Shown here piece after piece: positions 52,741-62,017 of a DNA stretch of 64,000 bases. The position numbers and the translations under genes were made by a program. Below the pieces are notes generated by a model. It had not been told where the DNA came from. It did no database searches and was given only the letters and a program-made list of their open reading frames with translations. Origin of the DNA: Guillardia theta CCMP2712 (taxonomy: Eukaryota > Cryptophyceae > Pyrenomonadales > Geminigeraceae); assembly GCF_000315625.1 (NCBI RefSeq), contig NW_005434672.1:735909-799908 (forward strand), written 5' to 3'. Positions within the stretch are counted from its first letter, which is position 1; each line of letters begins with the position of its first letter.

Positions 52741-53054
52741 GATATCGGAGAATTAGAAGTGGAAAGTCATCACAGAGTCCTGACAACGGAGAGGATTTAT
52801 GATTCCAATTCGACTCAACAATGGATGAAACGCCATGAATGGGCGCTTTCGCTGCTGCTACTGCTGCTGCTACAAACGAGGAGGAGGAGGAGGAGGAGGA
52901 GGAGGAGGAGGAGGAGGCGAGTCCTTGACGACGATGAAGCAGAAATTTCACTTGCTCTGCCATGTCGCGTGTGGTTGGAGCAAATGTGGCCCGATCCGCT
53001 AGGATGGCAGATATGTTTCAACAGGCAGATCAAGACGCAAGGCAAACACTGAGA

Positions 53055-53459
53055 ATGAGGTGACAAAGTCTGTTCCATGCACATCCTCCTCACGCTTCCA
53101 TTCCTCAGTGCGACGGCGAAATGGCATGAGACTCAGTCCATCAAGACGTTGTCGCGAGCGAATCATGGGAGCAGAGAAAGACAAAGGTAGTTGGGCTGTC
53201 TGCTGAATATAGCTCCATTGGATCGTGTTGTGACTTGCAACTGGCAACAGCATACTCGAGGAGCAGGAGGGAGCAGCCCACGAGCTTTTGGTGAGGAGAA
53301 AGCAGAAGATGAAGGAGCTGTATGAATCTGAGTACGAAAGGTGAGCTTGGACTTCTTGTTAGCCTTGACTCCCTTCCTCTGCACGACGAGGTTTTAAATT
53401 CTTCTTGCAGATTCTCGAAGGAGCTCAAAGAACAGGGACTTGTATTATCTGAAAAATAA
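53055..53459 (+). CDS. CFAP141-like small flagellar protein
   Basis: Four exons join in phase: 53055-53059 (only 5 nt: ATG plus AG), 53109-53186, 53251-53340 and 53411-53459. The result is a 73-residue protein that starts MSATAKWHETQSIKTLSRA. The C-terminal helix (LLVRRKQKMKELYESEYERF followed by SKELKEQGLVLSEK) has the R-R-x-K-x-x-x-L-x-x-x-E-x-x-x-Y-x-x-E-L-x-x-x-G-L spacing. That spacing is found in small microtubule inner proteins such as CFAP141 and in related ciliary proteins. A tryptophan near residue 7 also fits. Length is somewhat below that of human CFAP141. A flagellar role is inferred from pattern only; the window also holds a CFAP21-like gene. The gene converges with the EsV-1-7 gene, 74 bp away. 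The 5-nt exon is the main weakness. Confidence 0.5.
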
Positions 53460-53533
53460 GTGTGTAAAAATCAGAACAAATTGAACCAGACCATCCGCAC
53501 ATGATTGCGAGAAATGAAGAAACTAGAGTCTGC

Positions 53534-54460
53534 TCAATGATGACTAGATAGCTGTACGGTCTCTGGATACACTTGGTCCCCGAAGTCGCCCACAATCCCT
53601 CCAAGTATATTAACGGCTTTGTTCTGGACACTTCGTCGGAAAAGCAAATTTCGCACATCGACATGCCACGGGCTTCGATGTCTTGAGCAGAAGCGAGCAA
53701 TCTTCTCCTCTGGGTCTCCGTAGCTGGGCTGCCGGTAGCAGTTTCCTTCAAGATACTGACATTTCTTGTGCCTCAAGTCTACATCCTTTGCTGTCTTGTG
53801 CATGGAGCAATGAATCATCCTGCGCTGCACAGGGTCGCCGTGCGTCGCTGTCCTCTCACACTCCTCGGCCTGGCAAACCCTCCGCCTGAGGTCCACGTGT
53901 TGGCTCTCGTCCGAGTGGTTCTTGCACCACATGGGAGAGGTGAACCTCGACGTGAAGTTGCTGAAGCCATGCGTCGCTTTCTCCGAGCAATCCGGAAAAG
54001 CGCATTTGGAAGACGAGATTCTCACATCGTCTGATCTTTTATGCGCCCTACAGTACCTAGAGCTGCTTTCGTTTCGACCATCCCAATACGTTCCTTGTCG
54101 CTGACAAGCAGCATGTTGGCAAACAACGTGTTTCTTGTCATGGTGGTGGTTCGACCGGTGCAATGAGCAGAACAACCTTTTGTATGAAGTGGAATAACCA
54201 AAGCTTGCACTGCGTGAGCATCCTTCAGGGTGAATGCATTTTTTGAAGTGCACCTGAGTCTGATTGACATGACTCCTTGTCCTCCTTCCCTTGCTCCTCA
54301 CCATTGCCGCTGGCATCGACGAGTTTCTGAGTGCCAATTCTGGCAGGGGTGGAGCCAGCTCCTGCTTGAGCTCAGCATGAAGAGCTGGAGCTGAAGATGA
54401 ATGCAAAGCTAGTACGATCGTCTGCATAACCAGCAACCACCCGGCAAGACGCGGATGCAT
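53534..54460 (-). CDS. EsV-1-7 repeat protein
   Basis: A single exon of 308 residues. After an N-terminal hydrophobic segment (LAGWLLVMQTIVLALHSSSA) the protein has five Cys/His repeats of the form C-x4-5-C-x12-18-C-x2-H. They open with KCIHPEGCSRSASFGY, VCQHAACQRQGTYWDG, KCAFPDCSEKATHGFS, VCQAEECERTATHGDP and KCQYLEGNCYRQPSYGD. They close with FCSLH, YCRAH, WCKNH, HCSMH and FCSRH. This is the EsV-1-7 motif, named after a gene of an Ectocarpus virus. It is known from the IMMEDIATE UPRIGHT developmental regulator of brown algae. The repeats probably bind zinc; molecular function is not known. The signal-like N-terminus is unusual for the family and could direct it into the secretory or plastid route. 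The fifth repeat has one extra residue between its first cysteines. Confidence 0.85.
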   Translation of the reverse strand: MHPRLAGWLLVMQTIVLALHSSSAPALHAELKQELAPPLPELALRNSSMPAAMVRSKGRRTRSHVNQTQVHFKKCIHPEGCSRSASFGYSTSYKRLFCSLHRSNHHHDKKHVVCQHAACQRQGTYWDGRNESSSRYCRAHKRSDDVRISSSKCAFPDCSEKATHGFSNFTSRFTSPMWCKNHSDESQHVDLRRRVCQAEECERTATHGDPVQRRMIHCSMHKTAKDVDLRHKKCQYLEGNCYRQPSYGDPEEKIARFCSRHRSPWHVDVRNLLFRRSVQNKAVNILGGIVGDFGDQVYPETVQLSSHH

Positions 54461-55120
54461 ATCATCGGTTCATTCAACCCTCCCCCCCACTCTCTCGCAT
54501 TGCGCCCCGCGAGCCTGTGGACCCTCATCCCCATATTTCCTTGACTGAGCCGTGAGCCAAATAACCGTTTCGTAACGGATACGACGAAAAGCCGCGCAAT
54601 GGAGGCAAGAGTTTGGTGAGCACATGACGCGCTTGAAATGATCTTTCCGTATAGCATGCGGCACATCCGAGTGTTCCCCCTCTCCTCTTCCAGATGTCCT
54701 CCTCTCCCGTCTCGTAGCCTTTCTGTTCTGTCTTCTCTCTATCCTCTTATGGGCTGGTCTCCTCTCCTCCTCTCCTCCTCCTCTCCTCCTCTCCTCCTCT
54801 CCTCCTCTCCTCCTCTGCTGTTGGTCTCTTCTCCCAGTCCATGTTGATTGCATGGTTGGTATCCTAGAAACATCCATTCTTCGTCTTCTATTCGCTTCAA
54901 TTTCGCCCCTCCTCTCCCGCCATCACCACTCTTGTTTGCGCTCCTTCCCTGTCACTTTCTCTCGTTTCTCCCTCTGATGCGGATGCGTGCCTGTTCATAC
55001 AGTCGTCCGTTCCCATGCCCTTGTTGGGAAGATTTTGTTCCAATCTCTCTGACTTGCCAATCTCGCAGATCCCTGGTTCGCGAAAGTTCGCGCATCTTGT
55101 TACTGACTGCGAAGTGAAAC
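54461..55120. other. Divergent 5' space with CTCCT repeat
   Basis: Between the EsV-1-7 gene and the four-TM gene. A (CTCCT)n/(TCCTC)n tract lies at about 54762-54825 and pyrimidine-rich DNA continues to about 54980. Open frames on both strands are simple-sequence translations. Confidence 0.45.
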
Positions 55121-55695
55121 ATGCAAGCTCGTACTTGGCTGATTATCCTTGGAGTTCTACAACTTTTGGCTGTATTGCTAAATATTTATGGAGAAGATTT
55201 TTATTATGTTTGCTTTGTCGTGCTACCGATATCCATCCTGGCAACCGTTTTTCTCGGAATTTCGATAGCATTTCAATGGAAGCGTGGAGTCGAAATATTC
55301 ATTGCGTTGTGCATTGTACTGCTTGTAAGTATTTTACAGGCTTGTCCCTTCGTCTTTCCTCTTTTTCTTCGTCCACTTCCCCTTTTCTCTGTGACCTTTC
55401 CTCCGTCTCATTTTTGTATGTTACCATCTAATTTTGTATCCAGTTGTTGAACTTCTTCCCTCTGTTCTCGTTGCTCTTCGGCGCGACTTGGGCGGCATGG
55501 CATGATATTCTCTTGTATATTGTTGGGGTGCTCTTGGAAGCTGCTTGTATTGCCAGCGGCATATGGATTCTGTACTATACTGACACGGCAGAGAAAGAAA
55601 GTCTTCTGCGACGAAGCCAGAGCAGAGTTAGCAATGTGTTTCGGAATAGCTTTGGACGCGGAGAGAACGCTGAATATGAAGGAGAGCGCGTGTAG
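55121..55695 (+). CDS. Small four-transmembrane protein
   Basis: Two exons, 55121-55324 and 55444-55695, joined in phase, give 151 residues. Four hydrophobic helices are visible: LIILGVLQLLAVLLNIY, VCFVVLPISILATVFLGISI, IFIALCIVLLLLNFFPLFSL and ILLYIVGVLLEAACIASGIW. The last is followed by a short cytosolic-looking tail with Arg and Ser (ESLLRRSQSRVSNVF). There is no cleavable signal peptide; the first helix follows a 5-residue N-terminus (MQART). The size and topology resemble MARVEL- or TMEM-type proteins, but no family can be named. It converges with the SelD fusion gene 85 bp away. Confidence 0.75.
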
Positions 55696-55780
55696 AATGG
55701 TATAATACAGGACTTTGTCTGTGTCATGCTTATTCTTTGCATTCTCTTGTGTTAAGATCTCATGTCGAGGTGAAAGTGCT

Positions 55781-58700
55781 CACGGAACACATCTGATCGA
55801 ACCAGCTGAGGTGCCAGCGCTGAGCACTCGGCCGATCTGAGCCAAGGGATGTCAAGCAAAAGAGAGACAGTCAGGTTGAGTCTTACCACAGCACTCGAAG
55901 CGTAACCGCTTCCTCGGAGTGCTTGAATGCAGCGCTCAGCCTTGGAAAACGTTAGTTCCTCTCCTCACCACGCTCTCCTCATACCTTGGCTGCCGGTACG
56001 GTAGCTAGGAGGCCGCCCGATGTCTGCGGGTCGAAGATGAGAGGGTATGCCTCATGCTTCAGCGCCTCCGCCTCGTTCTCGATCGACCGCTTCAATCGCA
56101 CGTTTGCGGGTTGCAAGGATGAAAAGATCCCGTTCTTGACACAGTCGATGGCACCAGGCAGCAGGGGGATCGAGCTGAGGTCCAGCTCCACGTTGGAGCT
56201 GGAAGCTTTCGTCATCTCCCACAGGTGGCCAAGCAGACCGAACCCGGTCACGTCAGTGCAGGAGGTTGCTCCATGCGCCTTGAGGATGTCTGCTCCGGCC
56301 TTGTTGGACAGGCACATGCTCTTGAGGGCCTCGGCGATCCACACGCCCTTAGATCGACTGCGCATGTCGGCCGCAAACAAAGTGCCAGTGCCGATCGGTT
56401 TGGTAAGGACGAGAACGTCTCCATCCTTCATGCCGTTCTTGGTGAGAGCACCATTTGGCCATTGAACAAGCCCGTTAATCGAGAACCCCAATGCGAGCTC
56501 CGAACCTTCACAGGTATGCCCTCCCACTAGCACACAGTTGCTCTCTGCCAAGACTGTGCATGCTCCCGCCATCATCTGGTACAGAGTCTCCTCGACCTTC
56601 GCCTCAATCCCAAATGGGACGACAGCGATGGCAAGCGCGGTCCTTGGCTCTGCACACATGGCATGGCAGTCGCTCAAAGCATGGTTCGCGGCAATCTTGC
56701 CGAACAGGAAGGGGTCTTTGATGAAGGAGCGGAAGAAGTCGACCGTGTGAACTTGCGCACGTCCTTGAGGATCTTGCTTGACGATGGCGCAGTCATCGGG
56801 AGCGTCCAGACCCACAACAACATCGTTGTTGGGAAACGGAAATTCCTTTCGGATTCTGTTCATAACTTTGGAGAGGACTGTTGCTCCTACTTTGGCTCCA
56901 CAGCCTCCGCACCGCATCGATGCATGGGCGAGCGCAGCCAGAGCTTCTGGACCAGCGGCAACGGCAACCTGCGAGGGAGGGTCCTCTTCCATCTCCATGA
57001 GAGGCAAGCGAGAACTGTATCCTGTCATCCAGGTCCGATCGATCCAGTCTTTGAGCTCCCACAACCATGCTCCCTCGATACCCAAAGTGCCTCTGGAAGC
57101 CACACACTGGGATGGTTCTCCAGTGCCAATGATCCCGAGAAAGTCCTTCTGAGGAATCCACTTCTCAAGAGGCTTTCCAAGAATTCTGTTCCGAATATTC
57201 CGAGTCAAAGGAGGGCCACCACGGACAGCAAACACTCCTGCCTTGGGACGGGGATGATTTACCATGGTAGAGATGTCGCCAACAGAGAAAACATCTTTGG
57301 TGTTCACTGACTCAAGAGTCTCCTGAATTTCAATGAAGCCATCTTTATCCAGCTTCAATCCAGTCTCCTTGAGCCAGGACTGAGCTCCTGCTTGTGTGCA
57401 CCACACGCACTCGTCGAAGACAACTTGAGTGCCGTCGTTACAGATGATTGTCTTGTTCTTTACTTCAACCGCTTCTTTGCCAAGCACAAGATTGATGCTT
57501 CTTTCCTTCATCAGTTTCATGAAGATATTCTGTACCATCTTGCTGTGAGAAGGCATCACAACATCATTTCGGGATACGAGAGTGACGTCAACAAGATTTG
57601 GGTCTGCACCCAACTTGCTGAATTCCCGTCGAAGTCGAGACTGCATGCTCAGTGCAAGCTCCACACCTCCAGCTCCACCTCCAACAACAGCCAGCCGGAT
57701 GCCCTCCTTCGCATCCCCTAGAGCTTTCGCCCTCGACACGATATAATCCCACCTTGCACTGAACCCGTCGATGGGCTTGACGGGCGTCACGTGAGAGTCT
57801 TGGATCTGGTTGGCCGAGTCCCCGAGTTTCGGAGCTGACCCGATGTTGATGGACAGAACATCATAAGGAATGTCTGGCCTTCCCTTGATCCTGATGATTT
57901 TCTTTTCCGGATCAATCCCGTACGCTTCACCGTGGATTATTCTTGCCTTCGCGAAGTTCCCAAGTTTGATCAAATCGATGTGACACTCTTCCTTGGTGTA
58001 GAAACCTGCCACGTGCCCGGGAATCATTCCAGAGTAGGGAGTCTCCACGTCCCTCGTTATCAACGTCACTTGCACGCCTGGCATCGGATCCATGCCGAAG
58101 CTCTTCAAGACATAAGCGTGCGCGTGCCCTCCTCCGATCAGTACGACGTCCTTCATGATCGGTTCGGGGCCCATCTTTCCTTTCATAGACTTCTTGTTCT
58201 TCTTCTTGGCAGCAAGGTTGTCAACATGAGGAAGTTTCTCACTCCTCGGCGACCATATCGTTCCATTCGCCTTGGAAATCTGCAGCATTTCGAGCCTTCT
58301 CGACTTCTCCAACCACAATAGCAGGAAAACCTGGTACTGTACTGAAAGAGGGGCCCCGATGTACTTGAGTTGGATCGAGAAGAGCTGGGATTGGATCCAA
58401 AACCACTCCATCACCTGGATAGGGTGGATGAGCAACCACACAAAGAGGCTGAACAGGACGAGCATGGCAGCTGCCCCGAGAGGGAAGCCTCGTAGCTTGC
58501 CGAGGAGGCTGGTGCACTTGCTCGCAGTGTGCGCGAGGCATCTCTCAGAGTCTTTCTGGGAACAAGCTCTGCCATCGCTGCTCTGCGTGCAATGAAAGAA
58601 GTCATTGAGCACCGCAAAGCTCCCTGAGATCTGATTTGAGATCCACGTTGACACCTCGGTAACTTTGTGCACAATACCAGCCTTGTCCAGACCATCGTCT

Positions 58701-58789
58701 GCGCCCCTGCCTGGACGAGGCAGGGCGAGAGTGAGGCATGTAGTCCATGCCAGGAGGAGCAGAACTTTCGCAATGGAGGTGTTCAACAT
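55781..58789 (-). CDS. Membrane-anchored NADH dehydrogenase-like/selenide water dikinase fusion
   Basis: One large exon (58789-55979) plus two short 3' exons (AERCIQALRGSGYASSAV; GRVLSAGTSAGSIRCVP) to the stop at 55781. Residues 1-30 form a signal peptide (KVLLLLAWTTCLTLALP). A second hydrophobic segment lies at about 105-122 (AAAMLVLFSLFVWLLIHP). Residues about 213-560 are a pyridine nucleotide-disulphide oxidoreductase of the NDH-2 type: VVLIGGGHAHAYVL (FAD), LAVVGGGAGGVELAL (NAD) and VFSVGDIS. From about 615 comes SelD: MRCGGCGAKVGATVL with Cys630 at the catalytic Cys/Sec place, then VVGLDAPDDCAIV (metal/ATP), ADMRSRSKG and DPQTSGGLLATV. SelD makes selenophosphate from selenide and ATP for selenoproteins. 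The flavoprotein half may supply reduced selenium. The fusion is known from bacteria and algae; the double hydrophobic N-terminus is unusual. This SelD uses Cys, so no SECIS element is needed. Confidence 0.9.
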
Positions 58790-58959
58790 TGCAAGTCTTG
58801 CTGGGCAGTTTGCGATGCTGAGGAAAACTGAAAACTTGTGGAGTGCGACAAGAAGGAGATAAAGAGGCTAGGACAAAAGAAGATGGCGTGAGGGAGATGG
58901 AGGAGGGAGGAGGGAGGAGGAGAGAGAAGGGAGGCGAAAAGAGGAGGACGGAAAGGGGG

Positions 58960-59440
58960 GGAGAAGAGGGGCGGGGGAGGGAGGGAGGGAGGGAGGGAGG
59001 GAGAGGGGCGGCGAGAAGCGTCCGTGTCCGTAAGCTTAGGTCAGCTCTCAGGTGTACGCCTCATCCTCGGACCGGGCCCGCCCCGCCGGGCGCCGGCGGC
59101 CGGGCCCGGGGCCCGGCCCGGAGTTGCCAGTGTGAACATCAGACCGTACACTGGTCACCGGGCTTAACTTTGAGTAACTTTCAAGATTTGAAGAAGGTCC
59201 GATGACGGTCGCCGGGTAGTTTCAAGTTTGGGGGACAGCACTGTGCGGCAGTGCCACGGTGCCAGGCAGGATTAGGGTCATGGTGGTTCTCTGTGCTGTC
59301 TAAGTTTCTCAGGCTTCGAGTCTCGCCTGTGCGACAGTGTCATCAGTCAACTCTCAACCGGCGGAGGCCACGCCGATAACTCAGTGACTGAGTCAACAAA
59401 AGTAGTGCCGGGCGGCCCGGTGGGCCCGGGGTGACGAGTC
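58960..59440. promoter_or_regulatory. GGGA run and GC-rich island in divergent 5' space
   Basis: A (GGGA)n repeat at about 58976-59002 is followed at about 59065-59440 by a GC-rich island. It has CCGGGCCCGCCCCGCCGGGC, GGCCGGGCCCGGGGCCCGG, GTGCGGCAGTGCCACGG and GGGCGGCCCGGTGGGCCCGG words. It lies between the SelD fusion start (58789) and the LRGG gene start (59443). The island almost touches the latter. Confidence 0.4.
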
Positions 59441-59442
59441 GC

Positions 59443-60727
59443 ATGTCATGCCGCAAGCTGCTGGGGCTTGCGATGGTGTTGGTGGCCGTCAGCTCGCAGG
59501 AGGAGGCGATGAGAGGAGGAAGATCAGCGGATCTTGCTGAGAAGCTTCCTGGAGCCTCGTGCCCCTTGAGAGTTTGCGTGAGAAATGTCCTTCGAGGTGG
59601 TCAGCGGACTCGGAATCGTGGACAGTCTGCTAGCACCATGGCAGGTTTCCGCCATGATCCTATGAGTGATGAAACCGACGAGCCAGCTGCTCGTTCTAGA
59701 GCTGCTCTGCGGCGCAAGAAAAATCGAGCTTACAGGAGGAGAAAGAGAGAAATGCGGGAGCAAGAGCTTGAGTTGCGGAAACACGAGGCGCTCCTTGCGG
59801 CGATCAGTTGCCTCTGTCCCGGAAGCAAGGTGCTTTGCTACGTCAAAGTGAATGGAGGGTTGAAGAGCAAGAGTGCGAGGATGTGCAATATTTCTAACGT
59901 TGGACAGGATGATGTGCTGGTATGTATCGAACACAACCGTTCGAGACCTGATTCTTTGAGTGAAGGTTGCCCTGGAAAATGGAAAGCAGCAAAGGATTCC
60001 CCGAACGACAGAGTGGATACTTGCTGTAAAGCGCGTAGACGTGAACGAAACCCAACCATCGTCTCAGATGAGTAGCACACTTGCGGGCCAGAATGCAAGT
60101 CGATCGACGAGAGACAAGGCGAAAGTTGATGAGATGCTGAGGAATGCCGGAATCAAGGTTCGTCCACCAAAGCACGTGGATGCCAAGAGGTTCATAGAGA
60201 TAGGACTCCGACGGAAAAGCAAGCGACTCGATCGGAACAGGGAAAGGTTGCTGTGCTTCAACACCCTAAAGTTGGTTAACTCTGTAGTAGGACAAGAGCA
60301 AAGGTAGAGCAGCAACGAATATCCCTGGCGGAAGAAAGAAAGAAAGAACAACAAGAAAAGAAAAGCATGAGAGAAGCCCGGTTCGTTCGATTGAAACAAG
60401 CCAGAACGCTAATCTTGTTGCTAGGCGAGCTGAGAAACAAGCAAAACGGGAGGAAATGTACCAGCAGAAGAAAGAGCAAGTTTTGAACGATCGAGTGATT
60501 CACATTCTCCCTAGCTCGACTTGAACTAACTTTCCACTGTGCAGGATTTCAGAGAAGCTTTTGAAAATGTAGGCTCTTGCACATTGATCGTCACGATGAG
60601 GCTAACGTGATGGCAGTGTGAAGATGTTCTTGATGATTTCATCAGGAAGGACATTAACTTTGATGTGAGCTGCTTTCTCTCTTCAACAAACCTGTTTGAC
60701 TATGGTTGGATCTCACAGCGACCCTAG
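59443..60727 (+). CDS. Basic protein with signal peptide and LRGG leader
   Basis: Start chosen at ATG 59443 (MSCRKLLGLAMVLVAVSSQ), which begins a signal peptide. At residues 49-53 it has VLRGG, and an earlier MRGG. A very basic region follows (AALRRKKNRAYRRRKREMR). The next exons join in phase: VALENGKQQRIPRTTEWILA, then DKAKVDEMLRNAGIKVRPPK, then FIEIGLRRKSKRLDRNRE. A helical Lys/Glu part (VEQQRISLAEERKKEQQEKK; RRAEKQAKREEMYQQKKEQV) leads to the last exons (DFREAFEN; CEDVLDDFIRKDINFD) and the stop at 60727. No domain is recognised. The basic character suggests nucleic acid binding, and the leader points to the secretory or periplastid route. Introns near 60240-60310 and 60380-60425 are less certain; a stop appears if the first is retained. 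Confidence 0.6.
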
Positions 60728-60837
60728 TGGAATTCTTGCATCAAAATGGACAAGAGTGCGTTAAAATATTTGCTAAACAAGGCAGCAGTGTAGCAATGAA
60801 AAGATTAGTATCGTTACTTGATGATCGATGCTTTATT

Positions 60838-62017
60838 TCACACTGCTGCATTAGCTTGTTTTGAAGAGCTCGATCCCTTTTGTAGATAGTCCGCAGCCTG
60901 TCGCGAGTCATCCAAACAGATTGACGGGATCAAGAATGGCAACACCTGCTTGATACCCGGAAGCTCGAAGATATTTTTCACAAACGGGGTGTGTCGGGCA
61001 ACTATGATGACATGCGGGATGAAATTTCCAAAGAGATTCATGAATCCAAAAGCCTCCATGAAGAAGCCTATCTTGGGCCTGTTTGCATGTAAGGAGTGGA
61101 TGCATGAATGAAAAGCTACCATTTGAAAATGACAAGGAGAAGGCCGAGAAAGAAGAGAACGGTTCCCCTTAGCTTCTCCTTCTTGAGAAACCTTATGAAC
61201 AAGTCAAAGTCTGAGTTTTGCACTGCATTGCTCTGCAAAAAGTTGATCTTACAAGTGTTTCATACGAGAAAACCCAAGAATCAAAGATGTGCCGGCTAGA
61301 AATAACAGCTAACGTGTCGTCAGTAACATGGTTGATTTCTCACAACTTTACATTTCCAACGGCGAGGAGGCCCCCGTCGAAGAATAGCAATACCCCCAGC
61401 ATCGTGAACAAGAGCCCCATCCCGGTGAGCCCGATTCCAATCTCTTCGGCGACAAAGTCAGTTTAGGTGACTCCCCTCCCTACCCTCTCACGCCCCTCCC
61501 CGTCCCAACTCCCTCCCTTCCCTCAATTGTCTTTTCCGCTTCGTCGCTCATTCCTAACGTCCTAACAGCCTGGCTCCCTATCTACCGCCTCCCTCCCTCC
61601 CTCTATCTACTTACCGCCCATCTCCCTCAAACCTTCAGTCTCTCTCTTGTTCTCCCTCCCTTCATCCCTTCTCCCGCTCTCTCGCTCTGCGTCTCTGCCT
61701 CCGTCGTTTCCTCCGTCTCCGTCTCCGTCTCCGTCTCCGTCTCCGTCTCTGTCTCTATCTCTGTCTCTGTCTCTGTCTCTGTCTCTGTCTCTGTCTCTGT
61801 CTCTGTCTCTGTCTCTGTCTCTGTCTCTGTCTCTGTCTATATTTCCTCACCTGCAACTCCTCTCCTCTCCTCTCCTCTTCATACGACCTCTCATATCCTC
61901 TTCTCTCCTATGCTCTTCTCTCCTATGATCTCCTCTCCTCTCCTCTCCTCTCTTTCCTTCTCCTCCCCTCCCTTCATGGTGTCTTCACTTACTGTACGTG
62001 TCGCCGAACGAGTCCAT
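60838..62017 (-). CDS. GOT1-type vesicle transport protein
   Basis: A 25-nt first coding exon (61993-62017, MDSFGDTY) joins in phase over a 549-bp intron to KIGIGLTGMGLLFTMLGVLL. The next exons give FFDGGLLAVGN, LLFLAGTSLILGF, RFLKKEKLRGTVLFFLGLLL, PKIGFFMEAFGFMNLFGNFI and FVKNIFELPGIKQ. The tail ends at 60838 after SSSSKQANAAV. The order and wording (KIGxGLTGxG, FFDxxLLAxGN, WPKIGFxxE, LPGI) match GOT1, a small four-helix membrane protein of ER and Golgi that works in ER-to-Golgi vesicle traffic. A small uncertain join exists after GIKQ: the frame may continue or splice to AADYLQKG. The long first intron carries the CT-rich microsatellite. Confidence 0.85.
61650..61845 (+). repeat. CT microsatellite (GTCTCC/GTCTCT)n in GOT1 intron 1
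   Basis: On the plus strand five GTCTCC units at about 61715-61745 pass into about 15 GTCTCT units to about 61840, inside a longer pyrimidine-rich tract (61480-61970). It lies in the 549-bp first intron of GOT1, on the antisense strand. The intron is more than ten times longer than the usual intron here, mostly because of this repeat. Confidence 0.9.

Noticed and set aside
52020-53050. CRISPR-like or coding interpretation of the repeats
   Set aside because: Units are simple CCCT/GGGA sequence without unique spacers, and this is nuclear eukaryotic DNA.
55781-58789. Selenocysteine codon and SECIS in the SelD gene
   Set aside because: The active site is a Cys codon in an uninterrupted frame; no in-frame TGA needs recoding.
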